Source: Pseudisothecium myosuroides
Taxonomy: Eukaryota > Streptophyta > Bryopsida > Hypnales > Lembophyllaceae
DNA length: 64,000 nt
Direction: 5' to 3'
Assembly: GCA_951799445.1 (NCBI GenBank)
Contig: OX637289.1
Location: forward strand, 372,001 to 436,000
Shown: one piece after another, positions 30,760 to 43,300 of the stretch
Position numbering within the stretch: position 1 is the first letter of the stretch
Layout: every line of letters starts with the position of its first letter
Made by a program: the position numbers and the translations under genes
Notes under the pieces: model-generated
Told to the model about the DNA's origin: nothing
Database searches by the model: none
What the model saw: the letters and a program-made list of their open reading frames with translations, nothing else

Positions 30760-31310
30760 CTTCTTCTAATCTTCCCTTTGTTGTGTGGACCCCCCCTCGG
30801 GACGGCAAAGCTTTGGCTTTGTCACGGGTATTCCTTAACTTTGTCTTTTCTACCTTCTTCTAATCTTCCCCTTGTTGTGTGGACCCCCCCTCGGGACGGC
30901 GAAGCTTTGGCTTTATCACGGGTGTTTCTCAAGTCTGTCTTTTCTACCTTCTTCTAATATTCCCCTTGTTGTGTGAAACTCCCCCACGGCGGCGAAGCTT
31001 TGAACTAGTGACCACGTCAAGTCCTATAGTGTGTGTTAAAATAGTCTTAGACGGCGGAGCTTTGAACCCGTGGAGTGTTACAAGTCCTAAAGTTGGTGTT
31101 AAAACCAATTTTACGGCGAAGCCTTGAACCTCCATAGCCTTAGATTCCAAAGTCTATTTTCCAAGACCTTCTTGGAAAAGTCCAGAGTTTAGCTTCCAAG
31201 ATTGGTCACAAGTTTCTAGGAAGAGAGTGACCATTCCGTAATACTTAGCTTAGGTAACCGTTCTAAAAATTTGGGGCCTAACTCCCCAGACGGCAAAGCT
31301 TTGATCCTAG
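30760..31310 (+). repeat. 94-bp tandem repeat with ACGGCRAAGCTTTG motifs
   Basis: Copies begin with CTTCTTCTAAT at 30760, 30854 and 30948, exactly 94 bp apart. Each contains CCCCCCTCGGGACGGCRAAGCTTTGGCTTT; the third is diverged. ACGGCGAAGC/ACGGCAAAGC-type motifs recur to about 31300 with looser spacing. Chance ORFs across it are artefacts of the repeat. Confidence 0.85.
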
Positions 31311-31394
31311 CCCTAACCCCTTACTAAAAATCCAATTTAAGTTGTGTTAGTGGGTTCCCCTAAGGGAACCCGATTGTGTGGATTTTTTGGGGAA

Positions 31395-31640
31395 GGATAG
31401 CTAGTGCCCCGGACCAGTATACAGCCAGCATACCGGACCAGCCTACCGGCCAGCATACAGCCAGCCATACCGGACCGGCATACCAGACCAGCCGGCAGCT
31501 AGCCATACAGCCAGCATACATCGGGCAGTCTGTTGACTGAACTGAACATCAGCATCGGGACTGGTCGGTTGACTGAACTGAACATCAGCCATCGGGCTAG
31601 TCGGCTTGGCTAACTGAACTAAATTTCTGGATTTCCAAAA
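31395..31640 (+). repeat. Short GC-rich tandem repeats (CCGGACCAG / GACTGAACTGAACATCAGC)
   Basis: Irregular repeats of CATACCGGACCAGC/CATACAGCCAGC (31400-31535) are followed by two copies of GTTGACTGAACTGAACATCA. It has no ORF of interest. Confidence 0.7.
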
Positions 31641-32283
31641 CTAAACGGGACGATGCCCTGCGGGGCCCCAACCACCCTTTTTTTTTATTTTTTGATCTTT
31701 TAAAGTCTAAAATTTTGGAATCCAGTTGGGGAGAGGAAAAAACTCAACTTGGAACTTCAAAAACACAAGAGAAAGGGGGGGAGAAATAGAAGCTGCCGCT
31801 CCACGCGCGACCTGCACAAAAACATCCAATCTTACCTGCATCACCACTCACACCTACACACAATGGAAGGAAATTAGGGAGAAGGATGTGTTATAGGAGT
31901 GGAAAGGAGAGAGATGATAAATAGTGCCTAGCTAGGAGATTAGGTAGGAAATCTAGAAGAACTCCTTGCAACCGTTGGGAGGAGGATTAGGATGACACAA
32001 AGCAAAGTTGCGTAAGAGGGTAGGAGGCTCATTAAAACTTCACGAAGTTTGAGACTAGAAGCGTAAGACCACCATCAGCACGGTTGGTGGAATAGTTCAA
32101 GAGTAGAAGGAAGAGGAGTAGAGAAAGAAAAAGAGAAGGAAATGGAGGGAAAGGGTTAGACCATCATACTTGTAACGTTTTCTTTTCTACAACTTAAGCT
32201 GTGGGCCTTGAAAAATAAAAATAAAAATAAAAAAATAAAGACCATAATACAAAAATAAAAGAAGACAATCGCGAGTGGCCACC

Positions 32284-35200
32284 ATGGAGCACGAGGACGC
32301 GCATGTGGACGGGGATGACGTCATTTCCGACACTAGCAGTAACGAGGTGGGTCATTAAACTAATCCTAGTCGTTTCTCCCTAATTAGCACTTATTTTCCT
32401 AATCAGCCCTTAGAGCGTGATTAGCATCCGAGATTAGCGTGAATTAGAAGTTTAGAGTCAAAAGTTGATAGATTAGGAATCAAGGTTTCCGAAAACATCT
32501 TATAATTAAGATTTGACCGTAAACTGACCGCGTTAGGCTAAGTTAAGCGGTAGGGGGTAGAATGGAGGAATTTTAATTAAAAGGGAACCACAAGAAACAA
32601 TGGACGGAAATTAGGATTAGATTAGAGGGAGGATTTAGGATAAAAAATTAAAGATCAAATAGCGAGTTAAAAACCTAGGATTAAATTAAGATTTTAATTA
32701 GGGAAGTTAAAATTCAAAAGCCAAAAGTGAGAGTTAACTTTGGGAAGTAAAAAGTAGAGTAGGAAGTAGAAGTCAAAAGTAGAATCCACTTAGGAAGTAG
32801 ATTGTTGAGTTAAAAATAGAGCTAAAATTAGAAGTCAAAATCCTAGAGTTAAAAGTTGGAATTAAATTTAGGAGGATAACATTTAGAGCTAATCTTGGAT
32901 TAAAACGATAGGATTAAATTTGGAAGTAGAAGTCAAAAGTCAAAAGTCAAAAGTTTAGATTAAATTTAAAGGTTAAATTTTAGAGTCAATTAAGGGAGTA
33001 AAAAGTGAGAGTAAAAAGCTAAAAGTAGAAGTTAAAAGTTAGAAGTAGAAGTAAAATTTTAGAGTTAGTAGAAATCTAGAGTCAAAGTGAAAACTTAGAG
33101 TCAAACCTAGAGGTTAAAATTGGGGATTGATTTTAGAAGTAAAAATTTAGGATTAAAAGTAAAAAACCTAGAGTTAAATTAGGAGTAAAAAATCTACAGT
33201 AAAAAGTGAAAAGTTAGAGTTAACTTTAGAGGGTAAATCTTAGAGTAGTTTAGAGGTAATGACATAGAATTAGAAGTGAAACTTAGAATTACCCTAGAAG
33301 GTTAAAACTTGGAAGTTAGGAGTCGAAGTTGATTTAGAAGTAAAAACTTAGAGTTAAAAGTTAAACCTAGGGTTAAATTCCGAGGATAAATTTCAGAGTT
33401 AAATTAGGCGTAAAAACCTAGAGTTTCATTTAGAGGTTGAAGATTAGAGTAAGAGTTAAACTTTAGAGTTAGTCTTTAGAGTAGAACTTCTAGGTGGAGT
33501 CTTAAAATCCCACGATAGTCTTAGAGGTTCATGGAAGGAACATAGGGGTTCCTCTTTTTACATAGTTAGGGACGTTAGAAATGACGCCAACTACTCAGTC
33601 TATCCTCGACATAGGATAGATAGTTAGGAAATTAGAATTTTACCATTACCCCTGAGCATTGCAGTTACCTTGTGAGTTGCTACATGCATTCTAATTATTC
33701 GCTGCCATCCACGACACTTAGGAAACGTTAGCAAAAAAGATCCATTGCTTGGAAGGCACAGTGGACCGCGCTCACATCACCCCCATATATTAAAAAATGT
33801 GGATAAAGGCATAGAACCTGGTCGGTGTTCGCTCGATTACCAAGGGTGGCTAATCCAGTGCCCATAGCATCCTGAATTGAAGAAGAGGCTGAAAGAGGTG
33901 TCGTTGGCGCTTTGGGGGGAGCTCACGAAAGGAGATGGAACCCTGTCCCTGTGTCAGATGGCATATGCAGAAGTATTTTTGAAGAAGGACGTGGATTGGA
34001 CAACTTTTTTGGCAAAGCAACGGAAGGGGCGATTTCCGGCAAAAATTCGAACCATTCCTGCGAATGCTGATGTGTCGTTGGAGAACATTCATTTCGATAC
34101 GACAATGGACATGGAAGATGTTGAAGAGCGTGCGGATGACATGGAAATTGACGCTGAAAATGCAATTGGACAGCAAGATTTCGTGGAATCCGTGAGGGTG
34201 GCCGTCGAGGTTCTTTGAGAAGCGTCATTGACCGTCCGCTCTACACCCCATGAACTTTTTCCTTTGCCGCACACCACTGCAAACGGAACCCCATCCATTC
34301 AATCTATGAATGGATCCTTTGGAATGGTTGTTGGTAGTCTAGAGGTTGAGCGCCTACGAGGTGTGGTGATAGTATTGGAGCTTGAAAAGGTTGAAATGTC
34401 TAGGAGGCACACAGAAAATATGAAGCTTGAGCAAGAGAAGGCTAAAGCTCTTGTTGATGAAAATGGGAGATTGAAGGTTCGTCTAGATGAAGCTTTAAAT
34501 CTAGGACGTCGCTTGAGTACAGATGACACGCCCTCCTTAGATGACGTAGTAGCAATCGCTACATATGGTGTGGTTGAGGAGGTTCACGTGGGCCCCAATT
34601 CACAAGATGGCTTCGTACGGCGACCTCGACCCATTCTTTTCAATTCAGCGTTCGGAGTACCAAGCTCAAGTAGTCAAAGCATATTGGAGGACAACCCACG
34701 TTCGGGCCTGATTGAGCAACCCACTCTCGAGGCCATGCAGACACGAGCAATGCAAGCGGAGACAGAGGTACAACGAACAAAGGCCGCGTTGTCTGAAATG
34801 TCAACTGCCACCCGTGTTATGGAAAGTCGCGCCCGCATAGCTGAAGCAAATGTGGAGTGATTAAACTCAAGAAAGGTTGAAATGGAGCGGGAACAGACCG
34901 CATTGCATGCACAGATTGTTGAATTGCAATTATTGAATGCTAAAATGCTTGAAGATCCTGAGAAGGAGAGGAAGATGTTAGCCATGTGCAATATGAAGCT
35001 CGCTTGTACGTTGGCGATGAACGAATCACAACAACTTCAACGTGAATTGAAGAAAGTGGCTACTCAATTTGGTGACCATGGCCAGCACTATTTTGGCTTG
35101 ACGTCATGGCCTGTTCTACAAGACATGTTTCCTGAGACGTTACCGGCGCATGACGGTGTTGTGAACAAGAGCATTGATTGGAACCATGATCCATCCCTTG

Positions 35201-35688
35201 AGTTCCAGTACAACACGGCCCGTTACACCTATGTGGGTGAGGGTCACTGTGGCCCTCACCCTCTCTTGTGGCCCTCGGTACCAAACTTCGTCCACGATGG
35301 GACGACATGTATAATTTGTCTTGAGCCTTTCGGCCCCGAGGGCGGATGGAGCTTAGGTACATGTCCCCATGTGTACCACCCCGGATGCCTCATTTTGCAC
35401 ATGGTCACAAGAAGAAGGTGTGCGCAATGCAAGGCCCCATTTCATCAACGATTGTACAAGATGTTTGGATTAGAGGACCACATGCCGGAACACTACGAAT
35501 ACAACGAGGCAAACTTACCGGGCCCTTCCAACTCGAGCCATTGGGGTGATGATATGGCTTGGATGTGGAAGTGGAAGCACTCCGAAAGACACCTCCCTTC
35601 TCTAACTGTATCTGAGATATCCTTGGGAAGTGATGAACAAGTTACAGAGGTCTTTAAAAAGGTCATTCCGGACAAAGAATTCTACTAG
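32284..35688 (+). pseudogene. Two-exon RING-H2/coiled-coil gene with two in-frame TGA codons
   Basis: Exon 1 (32284-32346) has an ideal GCCACCATGG start, 21 acidic codons and a GAG|GTGGGT donor. A CCATAG acceptor opens exon 2 at 33868, in the same phase. Exon 2 stays in one frame to TAG at 35688 but for two TGA codons, 34216-34218 and 34858-34860. The protein would be about 628 residues. Order: acidic N-terminus, a helical region (KKRLKEVSLALWGEL), two coiled-coil stretches (34380-34500 and 34730-35060), then a RING-H2 finger (CIICLEPF, CPHVYHPGC, CAQC; about 35308-35430) and a short C-terminal tail. RING-H2 proteins are usually E3 ubiquitin ligases. The two stops suggest a recent pseudogene; both could come from CGA by C-to-T change. 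Confidence 0.72.
32347..33867 (+). repeat. Intron filled with degenerate AGAGTTAAAAGT repeats
   Basis: From about 32400 to 33480 the sequence is an irregular purine-rich run of AGAGTTAAA, AAAGTAGAAGTCAAAAGT and TTTAGAGTTA words on one strand. The strong T-poor/C-poor bias on one strand and absence of ORFs fit simple-sequence expansion inside an intron. Confidence 0.6.
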
Positions 35689-36245
35689 AGAATTCAATGT
35701 CCGATTCAACAAGAAAATCAAGAAATATATGTTAATTTGGACAGTGGATTAGGACATTTTGATTCGGACAAAAATCAACACTTCTATGTTGATTTTATAT
35801 CTTGATTCGGTCACAGTGAAAAAATTATTATTATTATTCAATAATTTGCCACGTAAGCTGCCACATAGGCTGAACGTGCCACGCAGGCAAGACTGCCACA
35901 TCACTAGAACGGCCAAACGGATTAGATTGCCATGTCAGCAATCAACAAATTGATATTAAATAATTAATTAAAGTTTCCAAATTAAATTCTTAAATTTTTA
36001 AATTTAACTTTAAAAAATCCAGTATTATATTCAAAATAATCCAATAAATATATACTACTATAGAGCTTCAAATGCCAAAATCCACCACTACATTCTAAAT
36101 AATTCAACATATATTCTAATTTAACTTTGAATGTAGCTTACCTTGGTGTTTGAAGAGAGGGAAAGACAAGGGCTTTATACAAGTGGGGTGGTAGGAGGTA
36201 AGACAACCCATATGGGATTTGTAAAGAGTGAGGAATAGTAGGAGC
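35689..36245. other. Non-coding stretch after the RING gene
   Basis: This AT-rich segment holds repeated GCCACRTAGGC-like words (35850-35940, CCACGTAAGCTGCCACATAGGC) and no gene. Confidence 0.45.
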
Positions 36246-36248
36246 TCA

Positions 36249-36675
36249 ACCGCTCATACTTAAGTCAAAAGTAGGAATTGTGGTTTAAGTAGAATTTCAG
36301 ACCTCATTTAGGCATTGTAGAATTACTTTTTTCAAAAAACTTTGAACTAAGTTATTGTAGAAAATGAATCTAAATTTCATCTCCAAAAATCCGTTTGAGA
36401 TTTGAAGTCTTCAATTAAAAGTTATGGACAAATTTGAGAGAGGGGTTAGAAGGGACATTTTTTTTAACAATTTCAAACACCCACTTTGAAATTTGTCCAT
36501 AACTTTTGATTGGAGGCTTGAAACATCAAACGGTTTTTTGGAAATGAAATTTGGCTTGATTTCACAACTTTTTTTAGTTCAAAAAGCTTTGAAAAAAGAT
36601 ATTCTACTATGACAAAATGAGGTTTGAAATTCTACTTTGCACACAATTCCTACATTTTGACAATGAGCGGTCAAG
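36249..36675. mobile_element. Foldback/MITE element A
   Basis: The left arm (ACCGCTCAT...about 36440) is mirrored by the right arm (about 36480 to ATGAGCGGT). Matching inner words include GTTATGGACAAATTT / AAATTTGTCCATAAC. Arms are about 190 bp around a short centre. No ORF. Confidence 0.75.
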
Positions 36676-36786
36676 CTTTCATCTTCAAATTATCCCATAT
36701 TCTTTGATAATTCATGATGAACAATGGATTTCATTGTAAAAACAACCTATCTACTATCATTTTTACTAAATGTCAATGAAAAACGG

Positions 36787-37546
36787 TGACTCCTAGTAAT
36801 AGTTGGGGCCACCATATAAATTTCTCTCATAAATTGAGAAACTAGAATTGTGAAGTGAAAATTGGGCATATTGTTGTACAAAAGGGATTCTACAATTTCA
36901 CTTAGAATGGACTATACTTAGACCTATTATTATTTGAATGAAATTTTTATGTAAAAATAACTTTTTTGTGAAAAGTCAAAATGTCTCATTTCTTTTTATA
37001 GGAAGAATATACATCTTGACTAGAATTACATATTATAAGTTCCATGAATTTTAAATTTTTATTGATTGAATTTTATGGATTGAAATCTTATTGATTAAAA
37101 TTTGACCTCAAAATTTTCATTTTTTTATTTTTCATTCCATAGATTGCAAAAAAATAAAATAAAAATTCAAAATAACATCAAATAACTATATATATCAAAA
37201 ACATATTTGCAATTTATGGAGTGAAAAATTAAAAAGTCAAATTTTAAGCAATAAGATATCAATCAATAAAAATCCAATATTCATGGATCTTGTAGTATGT
37301 GATTCTAGTCAAGATGCACATTCTTCCTATAAAAAGAAATGAGACATTTTGACTTTTCACTAAAAAATTATTTTTCCATAAAAATTTCATTCAAATAATA
37401 ATAAGTCTAAATATAATCCATTCTAAGTGAAATTGTACATAAAGGTAGAATCCCTTTTATACAACATGTCAAAATTTCTCTTAATATTTCCAATTTCTTA
37501 GTTTATTAAAACAATTTATATAGTAGCCAATTATTTTTGGGAGTCC
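36787..37546. mobile_element. Foldback/MITE element B with arms of about 360 bp
   Basis: The left arm begins TGACTCCTAGTAATAGTTGG. The right arm ends CCAATTATTTTTGGGAGTCCC. Long matched blocks include AGTCAAAATGTCTCATTTCT / AGAAATGAGACATTTTGACT and ATTATTATTTGAATGAAATTTT with its complement. It is AT-rich without ORFs and would form a very long hairpin if transcribed. Confidence 0.85.
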
Positions 37547-37944
37547 CATAAGTCCATCACCTTGCCATATAGAATATCTTGATTTTAGATGGTCATTGGA
37601 CTTTATTTTGGACTTTCCCGCTCATATTGGACATTTTTATTTTTTACAAAATTTTGATCATTTAATTTTTTGCTGAATTTGACATTTTTTTTTATTCATT
37701 TTATTTATTTTTTGGCATACTTTTAAATAATTATTTTTGGCTGGCCCTATCTTACTATTACAGTATGTAGGAAAATGAAAATGATGTTGAGAGGATTGCC
37801 GAATCAATTGAGCAAATTTTTTTTTTGTTCAAATCAACCAAATCATGTTGATTGATGTTTGGAGGACTGCCAAATCAACAGAGCCCAATTTTTTTTTTTT
37901 TGTAATCAACGTAAGTGCATTAATTTTCTGTTGATTAGGGCCCC
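37547..37944. other. AT-rich non-coding stretch
   Basis: Poly-T runs and a short duplicated motif (GGATTGCCGAATCAAT / GGACTGCCAAATCAAC) are visible; no gene. Confidence 0.4.
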
Positions 37945-39031
37945 CTTTTCTAGTAGTGGAAGCGGAGCATCAAAATTTCTATGCTCAACTTGCTGGTGGA
38001 CATTGGGACATGGATCACCAATACTTTGTGAGGGGACCGCATCCAGAGGGCTTCTTATATGACGGTAGTGGTGTTCGCATGGAAACCCTTGGACAACTAA
38101 CTTTTACAGAGGAGTCAACCTATGTGGGCAATTGCAAGACACCTGTCCTATTTTGTGTCACACGTCGTGGGCTGATTTGTTTTTTGGCCATAACTGTAGT
38201 GTTTTAACTCCAAATGACTTGAGATTTCTAGGGAAAGTACTCATGACTATCATACAACTTCTTTGATTTTTTGGTAATTTTTAAAAACAGTCTATTATCC
38301 AAAAATAGGCCCGAAATTGATGTCACACATGTGGTTTTGGAGGTTTTTAGTACTAATGAGTACGTTTTCTGAAAAGGTACATCAAGAAAATTATATGGAG
38401 TTGTTCCTTATATAGAAATATAACTTTTCACTGAAGGATTTTCAAAAATAATTAATTCTATGTGGTGTGGAAGTCTACAAAGTGAGCTTTCTTCTGCTTG
38501 CATTTTGAAACATATAAAATATTATTTTCATCGATTTTTTGTTGATTGAACATCTATATAAAGTTCTTAAGAATGGCCAATTTTTTTTTTGTATTTACTT
38601 ATTTTTACTATTTTTAAGTAATTTTTGAATCAAAGGTCCTAATTTCTTGAGATTTGGCACTTTTCAAGTTCTCCTACTTAGAGAATTTTTCTATGAATTT
38701 TCTTTGGTGAAAACCTTCATTTTAGAGGTATATACATAAGCCATATTTTTAAAATTTTAAAAAAATTAGTTTTCTATTTAAATAGTACTCCTAAAAAATT
38801 CATGAGTATTGTAGTAAAATGCAACAAATAGGACAGGTGTTTCTTGCAATCACCCATGTTGCCGAAACAACATTCCACAAGCCTCGTGTCCTGAACGAGA
38901 TCTATTCTTATTTGCACAATAGACATGATACTCACACAAAGGACCTACTGACACGTCTGCAATGCTCCGAAGAGTTGCAGAAGTTCTTGAAAGCTAGCAT
39001 ATCTAAAGTTAGCCTTGAACCAATGCAGTGA
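37945..39031 (+). pseudogene. Gene fragments split by a TIR insertion
   Basis: The first piece, about 37950-38130 (EHQNFYAQLAGGHWDMDHQYFVRGPHPEGFLYDG as spaced segments of one frame), and the second piece, about 38851-39031 (HVAETTFHKPR, LLTRLQCSEELQKFLKASI), look like ordinary protein sequence. They lie on either side of a 0.7-kb insertion. Joining them does not give one continuous frame, so at least one indel has occurred, or they are separate exons. I do not recognise the family. Confidence 0.4.
38131..38850. mobile_element. TIR-bounded MITE-like insertion
   Basis: The left end ATTGCAAGACACCTGTCCTA and right end AGGACAGGTGTTTCTTGCAAT are inverted repeats differing by a 2-bp indel. The interior is AT-rich and non-coding. 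GCAAT flanks both sides directly, possibly a duplicated target, but the exact border is ambiguous because it overlaps the inverted repeat. Confidence 0.7.
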
Positions 39032-39605
39032 GCGGTTTGAACATGAATATGTAGTGTAGTGGGTGAGGATGTAGCCATATAGCCATATAGCTCGATGGTC
39101 AGATAGCCATATAGCCATATCGGAAGTGAGTTAGTTATATGCAATCATGCTATAGGTAAAATCGCTGTTTGTAGAGGCCCTAAACCGTCGACAGGGTTCT
39201 CGGTTTAGGAATGCGTTCCCAAATGTACTATTTTGGATGAAATATAAAATCGGCTTTTCCTCCTTTGTGCCCTGGTCCGTTGCCAAAACCATTAAATTTT
39301 TTGGTTTTTGGAGTAGTGCTGAAGTGGCATCATACAAGAAAATAATGTAGCCAAATATTTTAGTATTCATCTATATTTTGGATAGAACTATCTTTTCATC
39401 CACATATTTGGATGAGTTTCATTTTAAATTGACAATTTCATCCAATTTTTTTAAAATATTGGAGCAATTTGGCATCATCATCCAATTTTGATTTAAATTT
39501 TTTCTAAAGGCTTGGTGCAGCCTTTTTTTTTGGAGGCATTTAGGCCTCATAAGGCCCAAAACAGAAACCCGGGCCAAAACCGTCCCATGCTGGGTCCATC
39601 CGCAC
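39032..39605. other. Flank of hAT copy B
   Basis: AGCCATATAGCCATAT microsatellite-like repeats occur at 39074-39120. The rest has no gene. The last 8 bp, ATCCGCAC (39598-39605), are the expected hAT target duplication for copy B. Confidence 0.5.
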
Positions 39606-39700
39606 CAGGGTTGTCTATCCGGACGTGACGTGGGCTTTTCACGTCCGGATGTCATGACACGTCCGTCCTGACGCGTCCTGACGCGTCAGGACCCGTCGCC
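39606..39700 (+). other. hAT element terminus and subterminal palindromes, copy B
   Basis: CAGGGTTGTCTATCCGGACG at the edge is followed by GACGTGGGCTTTTCACGTC and CCTGACGCGTCAGG palindromes, identical to copy A. Similarity to arm 1 begins exactly at the C of CAGGG. Confidence 0.78.
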
Positions 39701-39734
39701 AATGCTGACGGGACCGTCGACGGCGCGGATGAAG

Positions 39735-40032
39735 TCTGTCCAGGCCGTCGTTGGACGGGCAACCGTCTCCTGGACGGACAGGCCGACGCTGGACGGGAGA
39801 CCGTCTCCTGGACGGACAGGCCGACGCTGGACGGGAGACCGTCTCCTGGATGGACAGGCCGATGCTGGACGGGAGACCGTCTCCTGGACGGACAAGCCGA
39901 CGCTGGACGGGAGATCGTCTCTTGGACGGACAGGCCGACGCTGGACGGGAGACCGTCTCCTGGACGGACAGGCCGACGCTGGACGGGAGACCGTCGCCAG
40001 GACGGACAGGCCGACGCTGGACGGATGTCCGT
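39735..40032 (+). repeat. 38-bp GACGG tandem array, copy B (about seven units)
   Basis: GGACAGGCCGACGCTGGACG-type units recur every 38 bp, with seven clear copies against five in arm 1. Flanking sequence is otherwise colinear. Confidence 0.85.
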
Positions 40033-40331
40033 CGCGTCAGAATGTTCGTCTACCTGGGTTATTTTAGGGTTTCGGATTTAGGGTTTTAGGAGCGGCTTCA
40101 TGGTGCATATTTAGGACTTACGCCTATTCAAGATTACTTTTCCTTGCTGATTTTGCCTCTCGTGACTTGGTTGGAGTACAACCATTGCTCTAGAGCGAAG
40201 TCCAAGAAGAGTGTGATGTGGTGGCACTTGTTGTGAGAGCAACAAGTGTTGTTTCTACATCACATTTCAAACAGAATACTAATCTTATTGTTTTTTATGC
40301 AGGTGGAGGTGGAGGAGAACATATAAGAGCG

Positions 40332-43300
40332 ATGGGAGGAGGAAGGTCACATTGGGAACCTTGGTACACCCTAAGATCGGATGGAAAAGTTTCATGCAAA
40401 TTTTGCCAAACTTTGTTAAGTTATCGAAAGGATCGATTGCTTTTCCATTTGGGATACAGACAAAATGACAACCTCCCTGGAGTGAGAGCGTGCAACAAAG
40501 CCAGTGCAGCTGTGAAAGTGGTGTTTTTTAATTGTGGAGGAAATATACCTGCAGTCGCTCCGGATGGAACTGTAGGCGACGTGGAAGTGACATCACCATC
40601 AACGATACAACCAAGTGCAGTACGTGGTGAGCAACAACGTGATGCCTCAGTTTCAGCAAATGAGGGAGGGGAAAACACTGGAGGCCAAAGCTCTCAAGTA
40701 CGATCATCGGAGGCGCCCAACCCTAGTTCGACCCACAATCGATCGATGAGGCAATTGTCTGTACAAGAAGGAATGAACACATCAAACAAGCAAGTACTTG
40801 ACAAGAAGTGGGCTAGATTTTTCTATGAAGCCAATATACCATTCAATGTAGCGAGGAACCCTGCTTTTTTGGATGCAGTGAAATCAACATCTGAATCGAG
40901 AGTTGCCTACAAACCTCCAGCTTACCATGCACTTCGTACAAAGCTCATGAAATCCACAAAAGACGAAGTGGCTGCAACGGTAGCAGAGAAGACAAGGGCA
41001 TCAATCCACAAATACGGCGTGACAATATGCTCTAATGGATGGGACAATGTCACACATCGACCATTGATGAATGTCATGTTGGCATGTACAAGTGGAGAGG
41101 TATTTCTTGGATCAATAGACACAACAGGCGAATGCAAAGATGCTACTTACGTGGCTAATTGTGTGGGTGATTACATTGACGAGGTAGGGGCACAGAATGT
41201 GGTACAAGTTTGTACAGACAATGCAGCAAACATGTTGGCCGCTGGCACTTTGTTACTTGGTCGATTTCCACACATATATTTTCAAGGTTGTTCAGCACAT
41301 GCACTTGATCTTCTACTTGAAGATTGGGGAAAGCAAGACTGGATAACAAGTATGGTCAAGAAGGCAAAGACAATTGTGAAATACATTTGCATGCATCACA
41401 TGCCACTTGCAATTTTTCGACGACATTCTCCAAATCAAATTTTGAAAAATCCCGTTGAGACACGTTTTGCGACCACATTCCTCATGATTGAGCGTTTGGT
41501 GGAAGTGAGGCAAGCGGTGGAATCGACAGTCCATGATGCGCAGTGGAATGAGTACACAAGGAAATTGACATCACGTCAAAAGCAAAAAAAGGCTAACAAT
41601 GTGCGACGATATGTGCGAACAGATGAATTTTGGAGGAAATGTTTGAACTTTGTGCACATGGTGGAGCCCGTCTTGGTTGCTCTTCGAGAGTTTGATGGCA
41701 AGCACCCGTGCATGGCCAAGGCATGGCTTGTGATGAAGAACGTGGAAAAGCATGTTTTATCTTTGAAAGATCCACCATTTTCATTGGAACCACGGTATGA
41801 AGTTCCCGCCGTCGATGCCTTCTACGATCGGTGGAACATGCTTAGGACAGATTTGCATTACGCAGGGGCTTTATTGAATCCCTTTTTACTTGATGAAGTC
41901 ATGCTAATGGATGACGATGAGGCAAGAGAAGCCATATTGAGAATATTGCGCCAATTGACAATTGGAGATCAAGCATTTGCTTCTGCTTTGTCTGAGTACC
42001 AAGCATTTCGAGATCGTCGAGGCATCTTTGGTGGACTTCCTGATGTACACACCTTAAATTTGGAGCCTCACGAATGGTGGGACCTTCTCGGAGCCGGTGC
42101 TCGTATACTTTCACCGATTGCCAAAAAGATCCTCGCACAAGTGTGTTCTGCATCGTCGTGTGAACGCAATTGGAGCATGTATTTGTTTGTGCACAACAAA
42201 TCCCGCAACAGATTGACATCGAAGCGTGCTGAGGAATTGGTTTACATTTATACCAATTCCAAGACTCTTAGAGAAAGGGCTGCAGCAAATCCGACAAGGT
42301 GGTACACCGAGAATATGATGTCAGAAGATTCCATGACAGATGAGTCTGATGGTTTAGACCGTGGTTCGGTTCTCTTTGACCCCGATGATGATGATTCAAA
42401 TGATGGTTCCAATAATGGCGATGACCCACCAAACGACAGATTTGGTGGGATGAGAAGAGTGGATCCTCTAATTGATGCATCTGTATTTGACTTTCAAGAA
42501 GAGGATAATAACAACAATGACCACGAGGGACATGAAAGAAGTCCACCACAAATGCCACAAACGTGGAATGCTGGGCCAAGTGGGGGAAATACGAATGAGG
42601 ACGTTGTGGCACCGAGACCACTATGTCCAAACCCTACAGATGTACAAGTTGATGCCACTACAGAAAGAGATGGTACTGACGTTGAAAGAGGACGTGAACA
42701 AGACGTAGTAGTACCACAGGCATTGCCCATGAGGAGCACCCATGGAGAAGGATCCCCTCATGGTGGAGAATCGGATATGCCCCCTCCAAATCAAGTCTCG
42801 GATGCACTACAACGTCAAATGCCAGTACTGGATAATCCACGAACCCAAAGTGCATCAAGGCCGTCGACTTCCGAAGTTCATCTCCGCGAACCAACTTCAT
42901 CGATAGGTACACGATTGGCTAGTATTGTCCAAACTTTGAATATGTCTGAGCGGACGACTCCAAACCAGACTTCAGTGCGCCCTCCCACCTGTCCGAATAC
43001 TCGATCTAAGCGTCCACAACAAGAAGGTACTACTGGTGAAAGAAGGGGTCTCAGAACTCGTAGAAGGATGAAGAGGGAAGAAGCAGCAACCCAGCCTTTT
43101 GCAAGAGAAGTTATTGTAGGAGCACCCAGTACAGATGGTCTTCTAGATGCAACGGGCCAACGACCTCTTCGGACAATGTCTTCTATAGTTCGTCCACAGC
43201 GAAACCGCAATTCAAATGCGTCCAGCGAAAGTGGTAGTGCAATATCTAATGATGATGGTGAATCCATCGGTGGTAGTATAGGTGAAGATGGTGAGGTTCC

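Noticed and set aside
30748..31127. Two small ORFs over the 94-bp repeat
   Set aside because: Peptide repetition follows the DNA repeat; no family resemblance.
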